Positions 16,890 to 25,720 of a DNA stretch of 64,000 nt are shown one piece after another. Every line of letters starts with the position of its first letter. Position 1 is the stretch's first letter. Source of the DNA: Caulobacter vibrioides (GTDB lineage Bacteria > Pseudomonadota > Alphaproteobacteria > Caulobacterales > Caulobacteraceae); assembly GCF_002310375.3 (NCBI RefSeq), contig NZ_CP023315.3:4080052-4144051 (forward strand), in the 5' to 3' direction. The position numbers were made by a program, and so were the translations under genes. The notes under the pieces are model-generated. The model saw only the letters and a list, made by a program, of their open reading frames with translations, did not search any database and was not told the DNA's origin.

Positions 16890-17091
16890 GGGGACCTCCT
16901 GCGACCAATAGGCGGAACCGGCGGACACGCACCGGAGGAGATACGCGCTCCCGAACCCTTGGTTGCGATGGGGAGCGGCTTTTAATCTGTCGTGATTCCG
17001 ACGCAAGCGGAAATTGCGGCGCGGTGTCGCAGTGGCCGGCCACGCAGGCCCCTGGCCTATGATCTTTCCCCACAAACCGCAGCGGTCCGCG

Positions 17092-17121
17092 TTGATTTTT
17101 GGACGACTGCGTCCATTTATC
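17092..17121 (+). promoter_or_regulatory. Candidate efflux promoter with a palindromic operator in the spacer
   Basis: TTGATT (17092-17097), an 18-base spacer, then TTTATC. The spacer holds a perfect palindrome TGGACG-ACTG-CGTCCA (17100-17115), which is the layout expected when a TetR-type repressor blocks a promoter. The TetR gene is the third gene of the downstream unit. Start point and binding are inferred. Confidence 0.42.
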
Positions 17122-17185
17122 CCTTGAAGCGCGGGCCGGACCCTTCTATCCGGCGCGCTGGTTGTCTTTTGACAAGGGTCTGGGC

Positions 17186-18292
17186 ATGGCGGCGTCAGAG
17201 CAGAAGAAGAAGCGGATCCCTCTGATCGTGGGCGGCGTGACGCTGGTCGCGGTCCTGGTCGGTGGAACCCTGTGGTTCCTGGACAAGCAGCGCTTCGAAA
17301 GCACCGATAACGCGTTCGTGCAGGCCGACACCGTGCAGGTGAGCCCGCAGGTCTCCGGCTATGTCGCCGAGGTCCTCGTCGCCGACAACCAGCGTGTCGA
17401 GCCCGGCCAAGTGCTGGCCAGGATCGATCCGGCGACCTTCCAGGCGCGGGTCGACCAGGCGATCGCCAACGCTGCGGCGGCCGACGCCGCCATCCGCGCC
17501 ATCGACGACAAGAACAGCCTGGAGCAGGCCGTGATCGCCCAGAAGGCGGCCGGCGTGACCAGCGCCCAGGCCGACGCCAGCCGGGCCAAGGCCGACTTCG
17601 ACCGCTACGACGCCTTGGCCGGCCAGGGCTGGGTCTCGCAACAGAAGGTCCAGACCACAAAAGCAACCGCCACCCAGACCGCCGCCGGCGTCGCCAGCGC
17701 CCAGGCCGCGCTGGAAGCCGAAAAGCGCGCCGCCCAGTCGCTCGGCTCCGCCAAGGCTCAGGCCGTGGCCCAGGCTGCGGCGGCCCACGCCGCTGTCGAG
17801 CAAGCCAGGCTGGACCTTGAGCGCACGGTGATCCGCGCGCCGGTCGGCGGCGTCGTCGGCGCCCGCTCGGTCCGGCCCGGTCAGCTCGTGCAGCCGGGCG
17901 TGGCGCTGATGTCCGTGGTTCCGCTCGGCCAGGCCTATGTGGTGGCCAACTTCAAGGAAACCCAGGTCGCGCGCCTGCGTATCGGCCAGCCGGTCGAGAT
18001 CAAGGCCGACGCCTTCGGCAAGCAGACGATCATCGGCAAGATCGACAGTTTCGCCCCGGCCACCGGCCAGGAGTTTGCACTCATCCCGGTGGAGAACGCG
18101 GTCGGCAACTTCACCAAGATCACCCAGAGACTGCCCGTGAAGATCACCGTCGACCGCAGCCAGCTTGGCGCGGCCCTGCGTCCGGGTCTTTCCGTCGAGA
18201 TCAAGGTCGACGTCCGTGATCGCTCGGGCCCCTCGTTCGCGGAAGCCGCGCAAGCGACACCGCAAATGGCCCGACAGGGCGCGGCCCGCTAG
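17186..18292 (+). CDS. HlyD/EmrA family efflux adaptor
   Basis: 368 codons from ATG 17186; upstream in-frame extension lacks support. Periplasmic adaptor of a multidrug efflux pump. Layout: cytoplasmic N-terminus with KKKR, one membrane helix (IPLIVGGVTLVAVLVGGTLWFL, residues about 14-35), barrel-sandwich half (ADTVQVSPQVSGYVAEVLVADNQRVEPGQVLARID), a long Ala-rich coiled-coil hairpin (residues about 90-215), then the second half (RTVIRAPVGGVVGARSVRPGQLVQPG) and the beta-barrel part. Followed 14 bases later by the transporter gene; together they form an EmrAB-type pump whose outer-membrane partner is not in this window. Confidence 0.9.
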   Translation: MAASEQKKKRIPLIVGGVTLVAVLVGGTLWFLDKQRFESTDNAFVQADTVQVSPQVSGYVAEVLVADNQRVEPGQVLARIDPATFQARVDQAIANAAAADAAIRAIDDKNSLEQAVIAQKAAGVTSAQADASRAKADFDRYDALAGQGWVSQQKVQTTKATATQTAAGVASAQAALEAEKRAAQSLGSAKAQAVAQAAAAHAAVEQARLDLERTVIRAPVGGVVGARSVRPGQLVQPGVALMSVVPLGQAYVVANFKETQVARLRIGQPVEIKADAFGKQTIIGKIDSFAPATGQEFALIPVENAVGNFTKITQRLPVKITVDRSQLGAALRPGLSVEIKVDVRDRSGPSFAEAAQATPQMARQGAAR

Positions 18293-18306
18293 TCGGCCCG
18301 CCCGTC

Positions 18307-19911
18307 ATGGCCGACGCCGCCCTCCACGCCGACGCCCTCGGCAAGACAGCCCCTCCCGGCGCGCCGACGACGCCAATCAACTGGACCAAGCTGTTCCTTG
18401 GCTTCGGCGCGATGGTCATCGGCCAGTTCATGGCCATCCTCGACATCCAGATCGTCGCCGCGTCCCTGCCGCAGATCCAGGCCGGGGTCGGGGCCAGCAC
18501 CGACCAGATCAGCTGGATCCAGACGGCCTATCTGATCCCCGAGGTCGTGATGATCCCGCTGTCGGGATACCTCTCGCGCCTGTGGGGCACGCAGAAGCTC
18601 TATCTGGCCTCGTGCGCCGGCTTCATCGTGATGAGCGTCCTGACGGGCCTGTCCACGTCGATCGACATGATGATCATCACCCGGGCGCTGCAGGGCTTCA
18701 TCGGCGGCGCGATGATCCCAACGGTCTTCGCCACCGCCTTCACCGCCTTCCCGCCTGAGCGTCGGGTGACCGCTAGCGTCATCATGGGCCTGATCGTCAC
18801 CCTGGCGCCCACCGTGGGCCCCACGCTGGGCGGCCACCTGACCGAGTGGCTGAGCTGGCGATGGCTGTTCTTCATCAACGTGCCGACGGGCCTGATCGTG
18901 CTGTTCGGCGTGGCCCGCTGGGGCGACTTCGACAAGGGCGATCCCAGCCTGACCAAGGGCTTCGACTGGTTCGGCCTGGCCGTGATGGCGATCTTCCTGA
19001 TGAGCATGCAGTACGTGCTGGAGGAAGGCGCCAAGGAGGACTGGTTCTCCGACAGCCTGATCCTGTGGCTGACGGTCGTCGCCGTCATCGGCGGGGTCGT
19101 CTTCGTGTGGCGGCAGATGACCTACTGCAACCCGATCGTTGAACTCCGCGCCTTCGCCAATCGCAACTTCACAATCGGCGTCCTGATGACGGCGGTGTCG
19201 GGGGCCAGTCTGTTCGGCGGCACCTTCCTGCTGCCGCAGTTTCTGGGGCGCGTGCGACACTACTCCGCGTCTGAGGTTGGCACGACCATGGTCATCTCGG
19301 GCCTTTCGATGTTCCTCACCGGTCCGCTGGCCGGTCGAATGGTGCGCAAGACCGATCCACGTCTGCCCATGTGCGTCGGCTTCCTGCTGGCGGGCTTTGG
19401 CATGTACATAGCCCACGGGGTGACCAAGGACTGGGGTTTCTGGGAGTTCGCCAGCGTCCAGGCCTTCCGGGGCGTCGGGGTGATGATCGCCATGATCGCC
19501 ACCCAGCAGATCACGATGAGCACGCTGCCCCCGCACATGATCAAGAACGCCTCAGGGCTGGTGAACCTGTCGCGCAACACCGGCGGGGCGATCGGCCTGG
19601 CCTTGTTGGCGACCTCGATCACGCAACAGACGGCGCTCTACTATGACGACATGACCTCGAAGGTGACCCAGGGCAGTCCAGCGGCCGGCATGATGGCTGG
19701 GCTTACAGAGCGCATGATGCAGCTGGGTGTCGCCGATCCGGCCGGCGCGGCGCGCAAGGCCGTCAGCGGCATGATGCAACAACAGGCCACCGTCATGGCG
19801 TTCGGCGACAGCTTCACGCTGCTGGCGATCGGCTGCTTCGTCGCCGCGGCCGTGTCCCTGCTGGCGACGCCGGTCAAGAACGCCCCGCCGCCGCCGTCGG
19901 ACGCCCACTGA
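18307..19911 (+). CDS. DHA2 family multidrug MFS transporter (EmrB/QacA-like)
   Basis: 534 codons from ATG 18307. Proton-driven drug exporter of the inner membrane with 14 predicted helices, consistent with DHA2 rather than 12-helix MFS proteins. Family marks: first helix with FMAILDIQIVAASLPQIQ (the motif D1 region), WIQTAYLIPEVVMIPLSGYLSRLWGTQKL (motif A-like loop), and the motif C region VTLAPTVGPTLGGHLTEWLSWRWLFFINVP. A short acidic/His tail ends the protein. Works with the adaptor 14 bases upstream; the TetR regulator starts 16 bases downstream. Substrates are unknown. Confidence 0.92.
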   Translation: MADAALHADALGKTAPPGAPTTPINWTKLFLGFGAMVIGQFMAILDIQIVAASLPQIQAGVGASTDQISWIQTAYLIPEVVMIPLSGYLSRLWGTQKLYLASCAGFIVMSVLTGLSTSIDMMIITRALQGFIGGAMIPTVFATAFTAFPPERRVTASVIMGLIVTLAPTVGPTLGGHLTEWLSWRWLFFINVPTGLIVLFGVARWGDFDKGDPSLTKGFDWFGLAVMAIFLMSMQYVLEEGAKEDWFSDSLILWLTVVAVIGGVVFVWRQMTYCNPIVELRAFANRNFTIGVLMTAVSGASLFGGTFLLPQFLGRVRHYSASEVGTTMVISGLSMFLTGPLAGRMVRKTDPRLPMCVGFLLAGFGMYIAHGVTKDWGFWEFASVQAFRGVGVMIAMIATQQITMSTLPPHMIKNASGLVNLSRNTGGAIGLALLATSITQQTALYYDDMTSKVTQGSPAAGMMAGLTERMMQLGVADPAGAARKAVSGMMQQQATVMAFGDSFTLLAIGCFVAAAVSLLATPVKNAPPPPSDAH

Positions 19912-19927
19912 TGCCCGGAGTCTCCTG

Positions 19928-20536
19928 ATGCCCCGCGTTCCCGGACAGATCGACGTCGCCAAGACCGAGGCCATTCTGGACGCCGCCGTCGAGGTGATCG
20001 GCGAGCGGGGCCTGGCCGCGCCCATGTCAGCGATCGCCCGCCACGCGGGGGTCTCCAAACAGACGGTGTACAATCACTACGGCTCGAAGGCCGAACTGAT
20101 GCGGGCCCTGATGCAGCGTCGCGTCGAGAGCATCACCGCCTCCCTGCGTGAGCCCGGGGCGGTCGACAATCCCACCGAGGCGCTGGAGGCCTATGCCCGA
20201 TCCGTGCTGGAGACGGTGATCACCACCAAGCGCTATTCGATGATGCGGGTGATCATCCTGGGCTCGGGCGAGATGCCCGACATCGCCCAGGAGGTGTTCG
20301 AGGCCGGCCCGCTGAACGCGCGTCGCCAGTTGGCGGCGTTCCTGGAGACCGAAACCCGGCTTGGTCGCATGAAGGTCGAGGATTTCGACCAGGCGGCGGA
20401 GTTCTTCTCCGGCATGGTCATGGGTCACAGCCAGCTGCGGAGCTTGTTGCGCCTGCCGTCCGACAAGACCCAGGAACAGTTCGGCCGCCTCGCGCGGGAG
20501 GCGGCCGAAAGGTTCATGCGGGCCTACGCGCCGTAG
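19928..20536 (+). CDS. TetR/AcrR family repressor of the efflux pump
   Basis: 202 codons from ATG 19928. The N-terminal 60 residues are a TetR helix-turn-helix domain (KTEAILDAAVEVIGERGLAAPMSAIARHAGVSKQTVYNHYGSKAELMRALM); the remainder is the helical ligand and dimer domain ending in the usual TetR_C form (FARLAREAAERFMRAYAP-like). Its place as last gene of the adaptor-transporter unit suggests it represses that unit and is released by a pump substrate. A candidate operator is at 17100-17115. A GGCCTACG/CGTAGGCC hairpin (20521-20539) overlaps its stop codon. Confidence 0.9.
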   Translation: MPRVPGQIDVAKTEAILDAAVEVIGERGLAAPMSAIARHAGVSKQTVYNHYGSKAELMRALMQRRVESITASLREPGAVDNPTEALEAYARSVLETVITTKRYSMMRVIILGSGEMPDIAQEVFEAGPLNARRQLAAFLETETRLGRMKVEDFDQAAEFFSGMVMGHSQLRSLLRLPSDKTQEQFGRLAREAAERFMRAYAP

Positions 20537-20562
20537 GCCTTGGTTGACGAGGCCTAGGCCTC
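20521..20562. terminator. Hairpins at the converging tetR and fabI ends
   Basis: Two palindromes sit at the tail-to-tail junction: GGCCTACG-CGC-CGTAGGCC (20521-20539) across the tetR stop, and the 14-base GAGGCCTAGGCCTC (20549-20562) across the fabI stop. No T-run. Likely 3'-end structures of the two transcripts; whether they terminate is unproven. Confidence 0.4.
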
Positions 20563-21369
20563 CTCGGCGTCGGGCATGCCCATCATGTGGAAGCCGGCGT
20601 CGACATGGACGACTTCGCCCGTGGTCGACTTGCCAAGATCCGAGGCCAGCCACAGGGCGCAGCCGGCGACGCCTTCCATCGAGGTGTCTTCCTTCATCGC
20701 GCTGAAGGCGCGGCCCTGGGCGATCATGCCGCGACCGCCGGCGATGCCCGCCAGGGCCAGGGTGCGCATCGCGCCGGCCGAGATGGCGTTGCAGCGGATG
20801 CCCTTGGGGCCCAGATCCCGCGCAATATAGCGGGTCGAGGCTTCCAGGGCGGCCTTGGCCACGCCCATGGTGTTGTAGTTCGGGATGGTCCGCTCAGACC
20901 CCAGATAGGTCATGGTGATCAGCGAGCCGCCGTTCGGCATGATCTTGCTGGCGCGCTTGGCGACGTCCACGAAGCTGAAGGCCGAAATGTTCATGGCCAA
21001 CAGGAAGCCTTCGCGGGTGGTGTTGTCGACAAACGAGCCCTTCAGCTCGTTCTTGTTGGCGAAGGCCACCGAGTGCACCACGAAGTCGATCGTCCCGAAC
21101 GCCTTCTCGATCTCGGCGAAGGCCGCGTCCATCGAGGCGTCGTCAGTGACGTCGCAGGGGATCATGGTCTTGACGCCGATGCTCTCGGCCAGCGGGCGCA
21201 CGCGGCGCTCCAGTTCCTCGCCCTGATAGGTGAAGGCCATCTCGGCGCCCTGGGCGGCCAGCTGGCTGGCGATGCCCCAGGCGATCGAGTTGTGGTTGGC
21301 CACGCCCATGACGAGGCCCTTCTTGCCCCGCATCAGCTCGCCCTTGGGGAACGCGTAATCGTCGGCCAT
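20554..21369 (-). CDS. fabI: Enoyl-[acyl-carrier-protein] reductase (NADH)
   Basis: 271 codons from ATG 21369. Last reduction step of each fatty acid elongation cycle, and the target of triclosan-type inhibitors. It is an SDR protein with the atypical FabI layout: GLVMGVANHNSIAWGIA nucleotide loop, and an active site YNTMGVAKAALE with the Y-x6-K spacing typical of FabI. Length is normal. It lies downstream of fabA, fabB and a glycosyltransferase gene on the same strand, 66 bases after the latter, so the fab genes probably share a transcript. Confidence 0.94.
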   Translation of the reverse strand: MADDYAFPKGELMRGKKGLVMGVANHNSIAWGIASQLAAQGAEMAFTYQGEELERRVRPLAESIGVKTMIPCDVTDDASMDAAFAEIEKAFGTIDFVVHSVAFANKNELKGSFVDNTTREGFLLAMNISAFSFVDVAKRASKIMPNGGSLITMTYLGSERTIPNYNTMGVAKAALEASTRYIARDLGPKGIRCNAISAGAMRTLALAGIAGGRGMIAQGRAFSAMKEDTSMEGVAGCALWLASDLGKSTTGEVVHVDAGFHMMGMPDAEEA

Positions 21370-21435
21370 GTGTGGGGCCCTCTTTCGCAAATCGTTGACC
21401 GCTGGTTAGCAGGCGCCGCCGCCTGGCGGAACCCT

Positions 21436-23226
21436 TCAGCGACGGACCATCCCGGCGTAGGCGGCCTCAAGCGACCGGGCGAAGGCGACGGGATCGAAGA
21501 GAGCCGAGCGCCGGACAGCCGCCGCGATACGGGGCTTCAGCGCCTTGTCGGCGGCCAGGGACAGAGCCTTGGCGACATAGTCGGCCTTGGAGGTGGCGAT
21601 CAGTTCGCTCATGCCGATGGCGGTCGCCAGGCTGGCGCCCACCCGACTGGCGAAGCTCTCTCCCGGCAGGGTCAATACCGGAACGCCCATGCGCAGGGCG
21701 TCACTGGCGGTGGTGTGGGCGCCGTAGGGCCAGGTGTCGAGGACGAGGTCAGCGAGGGCGTGGCGGGCCAGGTGACGATCGTGCTGGGTCGGATCGGCGA
21801 AGACCAGACGTTCAGGCGCCACGCCCGCCTCGCGCGCATGGGCGCGAAGATTGTCGTCCGCGCCCGGCGCCCCGGCATAGAGCCAGAGCACGCTGCCCGG
21901 CGCGGCCCGCAGGATCGCCATCCAGGTGGCGAACACCTCCGGCGTTATCTTGGCCGGGTTGTTGAAGCAGCAGAAGACCCGCGCGTCCTGCGGCAGGCCC
22001 GCCTCGGCGCGGCTGGGGGCCGGTATGGCCGGCGTCAGGACGTCGTTGGGCTGGTAGTGCGGCAAGCGAACCACCGCTTCGGACCAGTGCGCCTCGGCGC
22101 CCGGCGGGATCGTGACTGCGTCCGCCAGGACCACGTCGGCGTGCGCCCCCAAGGTGCCGGGATAGCCCAGCCAGCTCACCTGCACGGGCGCTGCGCGATG
22201 CGCCAGGATCCCCGGACGGCCATCCTGGGTGTAACCCTTGAGATCCACTGCGATATCAACGCCGTGCTCGCGACACTTCAGAGCGATCTCGGCGTCGGAA
22301 AGTCGGCGCGCCTCGATCCAGTGCTCGCAGGCGACCTTGAGCCGACCTTGCATCACGCCGCCCGTCTCCGGTCCGTAGGACACGGCGAAGATCTCAAAGC
22401 GCGACCGGTCGTGGGCCTCCAGAACGCCCGCCAGGAGCCGCGCCGTGGCGTGTTCGTGCAGGTCGGAGGATAGGTAGGCGACGCGAATCCGATCGCTCGT
22501 GGGTCGGACCGGCCATACCGGCGGCGGGACGCTCGGGGTCGCGGACAGCGCCGCGCAGCGGCGGTGGAGAGCGGGAAGATCGAACAGAGCCAGGGCCGCG
22601 AACGGCGCGACGCCCGGGCGCCCCAGCTTCAGGTCCGCCTTGACCAGCATGTCTAGCGCCGCATCCTCCCGCCAGTCACAGGTCTGACGGCGAGCCCACA
22701 TCAGGTCTCCGGCCAGGCGCGGATGGCTGGGGTTCAGCTCGAGCACGACCTCCAAGTCACGCGCGGCGTCGGCGGGTCGGTTGAGCAGGGTCAGCAAGGC
22801 GGCGCGATGCGTTCGATAGGCTGGCTCACGCGGCGCAACCGCGACCGCATGGTCGATCGCCGCCAAGGCTTCGGAGAATCCGCCCAGCCGCTGGAGCGAA
22901 ACCGCCAAGGCGTTGAACACCGGCGGATTGTCGGGGTCGGCCGCCAGGGCGGCGCGCGCCGCGACTACCGCCTCGTCGTCGCGCTGCAGGGCCGTCAGGG
23001 CCAGGGTTCTGGCCGACAGTAAGCCTGGACGGACAGGGTCTAACGCAAGGCCCGCGTCCAGGGCCGCCAGCGCCGCTTGCGCCAAGCCCAGCTCAAGCCG
23101 GGTCACGCCCAGCAGGTGCCAGGCCTCGACGCTCGGCGCATCGGCGACCAGCCGCTCGCACAAGGCGGCGGCTTCGGCCGTGCGGCCGGCGCGATAGAGA
23201 TCGAAGGCCTCGCGAGCGCTGGTCAA
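21436..23226 (-). CDS. TPR-containing O-GlcNAc-transferase-like (SPINDLY/GT41) glycosyltransferase
   Basis: 596 codons from ATG 23226. Residues 1-200 are tetratricopeptide repeats (AEAAALCERLVADAPSVEAWHLLGV and several similar units). Residues about 240-596 are the GT41 catalytic part seen in O-GlcNAc transferases and SPINDLY: RVAYLSSDLHEHATA, VDIAVDLKGYTQDGRPGILAHRAAPVQVSWLGYPGT, FCCFNNPAKITPEVFATWMAIL, WPYGAHTTASDALRMGVPVLTLPGESFASRV. Such enzymes add a sugar to Ser/Thr of proteins; Caulobacter FlmG, which glycosylates flagellin, is of this general type, but this gene sits in a fatty-acid operon and not near flagellar genes, so the acceptor is unknown. It begins 12 bases after fabB. Confidence 0.88.
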   Translation of the reverse strand: MTSAREAFDLYRAGRTAEAAALCERLVADAPSVEAWHLLGVTRLELGLAQAALAALDAGLALDPVRPGLLSARTLALTALQRDDEAVVAARAALAADPDNPPVFNALAVSLQRLGGFSEALAAIDHAVAVAPREPAYRTHRAALLTLLNRPADAARDLEVVLELNPSHPRLAGDLMWARRQTCDWREDAALDMLVKADLKLGRPGVAPFAALALFDLPALHRRCAALSATPSVPPPVWPVRPTSDRIRVAYLSSDLHEHATARLLAGVLEAHDRSRFEIFAVSYGPETGGVMQGRLKVACEHWIEARRLSDAEIALKCREHGVDIAVDLKGYTQDGRPGILAHRAAPVQVSWLGYPGTLGAHADVVLADAVTIPPGAEAHWSEAVVRLPHYQPNDVLTPAIPAPSRAEAGLPQDARVFCCFNNPAKITPEVFATWMAILRAAPGSVLWLYAGAPGADDNLRAHAREAGVAPERLVFADPTQHDRHLARHALADLVLDTWPYGAHTTASDALRMGVPVLTLPGESFASRVGASLATAIGMSELIATSKADYVAKALSLAADKALKPRIAAAVRRSALFDPVAFARSLEAAYAGMVRR

Positions 23227-23238
23227 CGCCCGCCGGCT

Positions 23239-24450
23239 CTAGACGCGGCTGAAGATCAGCGTGCCGTTGGTGCCGCCAAAGCCGAAGCTGTTGGACATCA
23301 CCGTCTCAAGCGGCTTGTCGACGCGCTGGCGCAGGATCGGCAGGTCGGCGAACTCGGGGTCGAGCTCCTCGATATGGGCGCTCTGGGCTGCGAAGTCGTT
23401 GTTGAGCATCAGGATCGAGTAGATCGCCTCCTGCGCGCCGGCGGCGCCCAGGCTGTGCCCGGTCAGCGACTTGGTCGACGAGATCATCGGGGCCTTGTCG
23501 CCGAACACCTCGCGGACCGCGCCCATCTCCTTGCTGTCGCCGACCGGCGTCGAGGTGCCGTGCGGGTTCAGATAGTCGATCGCGCGGTTACCCGCCTCGG
23601 CCATGGCCAGACGCATGCAGCGCGCAGCGCCTTCGCCCGATGGGGCCACCATGTCGTAGCCGTCGGAATTGGCGGCATAGCCGACCACTTCTCCATAGAT
23701 CTCGGCCCCGCGGGCCTTGGCGCGCTCGTACTCTTCCAGCACCACGATGCCGGCGCCGCCGGCGATCACGAAGCCGTCGCGGTTCTTGTCATAGGCGCGG
23801 CTGGCGACGGCCGGACGGTCGTTGAAGTTGCTGCTCATGGCGCCCATGGCGTCGAACAGGTTCGACAGGGTCCAGTCCAGCTCCTCGCAACCGCCGGCGA
23901 AGACGACGTCCTGCTTGCCCATCTGGATCTGCTCGGCGGCCGCGCCGATGCAGTGAGCGCTGGTCGCGCAGGCCGAGCTGATCGAATAGTTGATCCCGCG
24001 GATCTTGAACCAGGTCGACAGCACCGCAGACGGGCCCGAGCTCATGGCCTTGGGCACCGCGAACGGGCCGATCCGCTTGGGGCCCTTTTCCCGGGTCGTG
24101 GCGGCGGCCTCGACGATGACGCGGGTCGAGGGACCGCCCGAACCGACGATCAGGCCAGTGCGCTCGTGGGAGATCTCGGTCTCTGAGAGGCCAGAATCGG
24201 CGATCGCCTGTTCCATGGCGATGTGGGCGTAGGCCGTGCCGGGCGCCAGGAAGCGCGCGGCGCGACGGTCAACCATCGCTTCCCAGTCGATCTGGGGCGC
24301 GGCGTGAACCTGACAGCGGAAACCAAGCTCCGCGTATTCGGGCGCGGCGATCACGCCCGACTTGGCTTCGCGCAGAGAGGCCAGGACCTCATTGGCGTTG
24401 TTGCCGATGGACGAGACAATCCCCAGTCCGGTGACGACGACGCGACGCAT
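23239..24450 (-). CDS. fabB: Beta-ketoacyl-ACP synthase I
   Basis: 403 codons from ATG 24450. Condenses malonyl-ACP with acyl-ACP and, together with FabA, is needed for unsaturated fatty acid synthesis. The active site Cys is in the [12 protein letters not shown] block (near residue 163), the two catalytic His in [11 protein letters not shown] and [12 protein letters not shown], and the C-terminal [15 protein letters not shown] closes the thiolase fold. It lies 70 bases after fabA, the usual pair. Confidence 0.96.
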   Translation of the reverse strand: MRRVVVTGLGIVSSIGNNANEVLASLREAKSGVIAAPEYAELGFRCQVHAAPQIDWEAMVDRRAARFLAPGTAYAHIAMEQAIADSGLSETEISHERTGLIVGSGGPSTRVIVEAAATTREKGPKRIGPFAVPKAMSSGPSAVLSTWFKIRGINYSISSACATSAHCIGAAAEQIQMGKQDVVFAGGCEELDWTLSNLFDAMGAMSSNFNDRPAVASRAYDKNRDGFVIAGGAGIVVLEEYERAKARGAEIYGEVVGYAANSDGYDMVAPSGEGAARCMRLAMAEAGNRAIDYLNPHGTSTPVGDSKEMGAVREVFGDKAPMISSTKSLTGHSLGAAGAQEAIYSILMLNNDFAAQSAHIEELDPEFADLPILRQRVDKPLETVMSNSFGFGGTNGTLIFSRV

Positions 24451-24520
24451 ATTCTAAATCCTCTTCTCCCCCTACGATCCGACAGGGGCCAGCTCTCTAG
24501 GGCCGGTCTCGTCTAACGGA

Positions 24521-25033
24521 TCAAGCCATTTGTTCGGGCGTGAACAGGCCAACCTTCAGGTCATTGGTTTCGTAGATGACCTTGCCGTCCGCTTCCAGGA
24601 CGCCGTCGGCGATGCCCATGACCAGCTTGCGCATGATCACCCGCTTCAGGTCGATCTTGTAGACGACCTTCTTGATGTCGGGCGTCACTTGGCCCGTGAA
24701 TTTCACCTCGCCGACGCCCAGGGCGCGGCCGCGGCCGGGACCGCCCGACCAACCCAGGAAGAAGCCCACCAGCTGCCACATAGCGTCCAGGCCCAGGCAC
24801 CCAGGCATGACGGGATCACCGATGAAGTGGCAGCCGAAGAACCAGAGGTCCGGATTGATGTCGAATTCGGCTTCGACATAGCCCTTGCCGTACTTGCCGC
24901 CCTCGGCCTCGATCCGAACGATCCGGTCGAACATGAGCATCGGCGGCGCCGGCAGTTGGGCGTTGCCGGGACCAAACATCTCGCCGCGACCGCAAGCCAA
25001 GAGTTCTTCGAAGGTATAGGCGTTCTTCTGCAT
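24521..25033 (-). CDS. fabA: Beta-hydroxydecanoyl-ACP dehydratase/isomerase
   Basis: 170 codons from ATG 25033. Dehydrates 3-hydroxydecanoyl-ACP and isomerises the product to the cis-3 form, the branch point to unsaturated fatty acids. The hot-dog fold active site is visible: the His in [22 protein letters not shown] and the Asp in the same block, ending with a helix in [10 protein letters not shown]. Length is typical (170). First gene of the fabA-fabB-glycosyltransferase-fabI run. Confidence 0.96.
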   Translation of the reverse strand: MQKNAYTFEELLACGRGEMFGPGNAQLPAPPMLMFDRIVRIEAEGGKYGKGYVEAEFDINPDLWFFGCHFIGDPVMPGCLGLDAMWQLVGFFLGWSGGPGRGRALGVGEVKFTGQVTPDIKKVVYKIDLKRVIMRKLVMGIADGVLEADGKVIYETNDLKVGLFTPEQMA

Positions 25034-25102
25034 GCGGCACGCCCTAGCACGGGGGTGGGTGACGCCTCAACGTTTCCCTACGCGAACCGATCCACGGCGG
25101 CG

Positions 25103-25648
25103 CTATCGCTTGCGGCACTGGACCGCCGGATCCGCACCCCAGATCTCGCGCTCGGGGGCCCAGCCCGACGACCCATCGGCCCGCAGCCTGCACCAGCCGT
25201 TCTCGCACTTGTCCAGCGAGGCCACCGCCCGCGCCTTCAGATAGGCGTTGACCTTGGCGCCGTCCTTGGGCGCGCTGAGCAGGGGAAGCGGGGTCGCCTG
25301 GACGCGCATCGCCGAGCGCCGGCCGTCGGTCGTGCGCTTGTGGACCCATGCCAGACCGCCTTCCGGATCGCAGATCCGACGCCACTCACGGGTTTCGGCC
25401 ACGACCTGAACCGGCAGGCCCTTGGCGTGATAGACCCAGAGGAGCTGATGATCCTCATCCGGACCGTTGCGGGCGTTGACCTCGGCGTACTTCAGCGAGA
25501 CGTAGCGCGGCACCTCCAGCCCAGACGGGGTGACCCTGGGTCCCTGAGCGGCGGCCGGTCCAGCCAGCAAGGCCGCTCCCGCCGCAATTCCGACCATGAC
25601 GCGCGTCAAACCCATTCGAGACGAACCTTGTTCTGTTTTTGACCGCAT
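25103..25648 (-). CDS. Exported bacterial SH3-domain protein (SH3_4 type)
   Basis: 181 codons from ATG 25648; ATG 25615 is an alternative that would still leave a signal peptide. The N-terminus is exported (MVGIAAGAALLAGPAAA). Two SH3-like modules follow: RYVSLKYAEVNARNGPDEDHQLLWVYHAKGLPVQVVAETREWRRICDPEGGLAWVHK is the first (SH3_4/DUF1058 pattern), and VNAYLKARAVASLDKCENGWCRLRADGSSGWAPE the second. Probably binds the cell wall in the periplasm. It is transcribed divergently from the 2-hydroxyacid dehydrogenase gene. Confidence 0.82.
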   Translation of the reverse strand: MRSKTEQGSSRMGLTRVMVGIAAGAALLAGPAAAQGPRVTPSGLEVPRYVSLKYAEVNARNGPDEDHQLLWVYHAKGLPVQVVAETREWRRICDPEGGLAWVHKRTTDGRRSAMRVQATPLPLLSAPKDGAKVNAYLKARAVASLDKCENGWCRLRADGSSGWAPEREIWGADPAVQCRKR

Positions 25649-25720
25649 GTTGCTTGGCCCTCACCGGCCCCTTTGCTACAGCTTTCAAACGCCTGTCAGA
25701 GAGAGCTTTTCAAACCGCCC

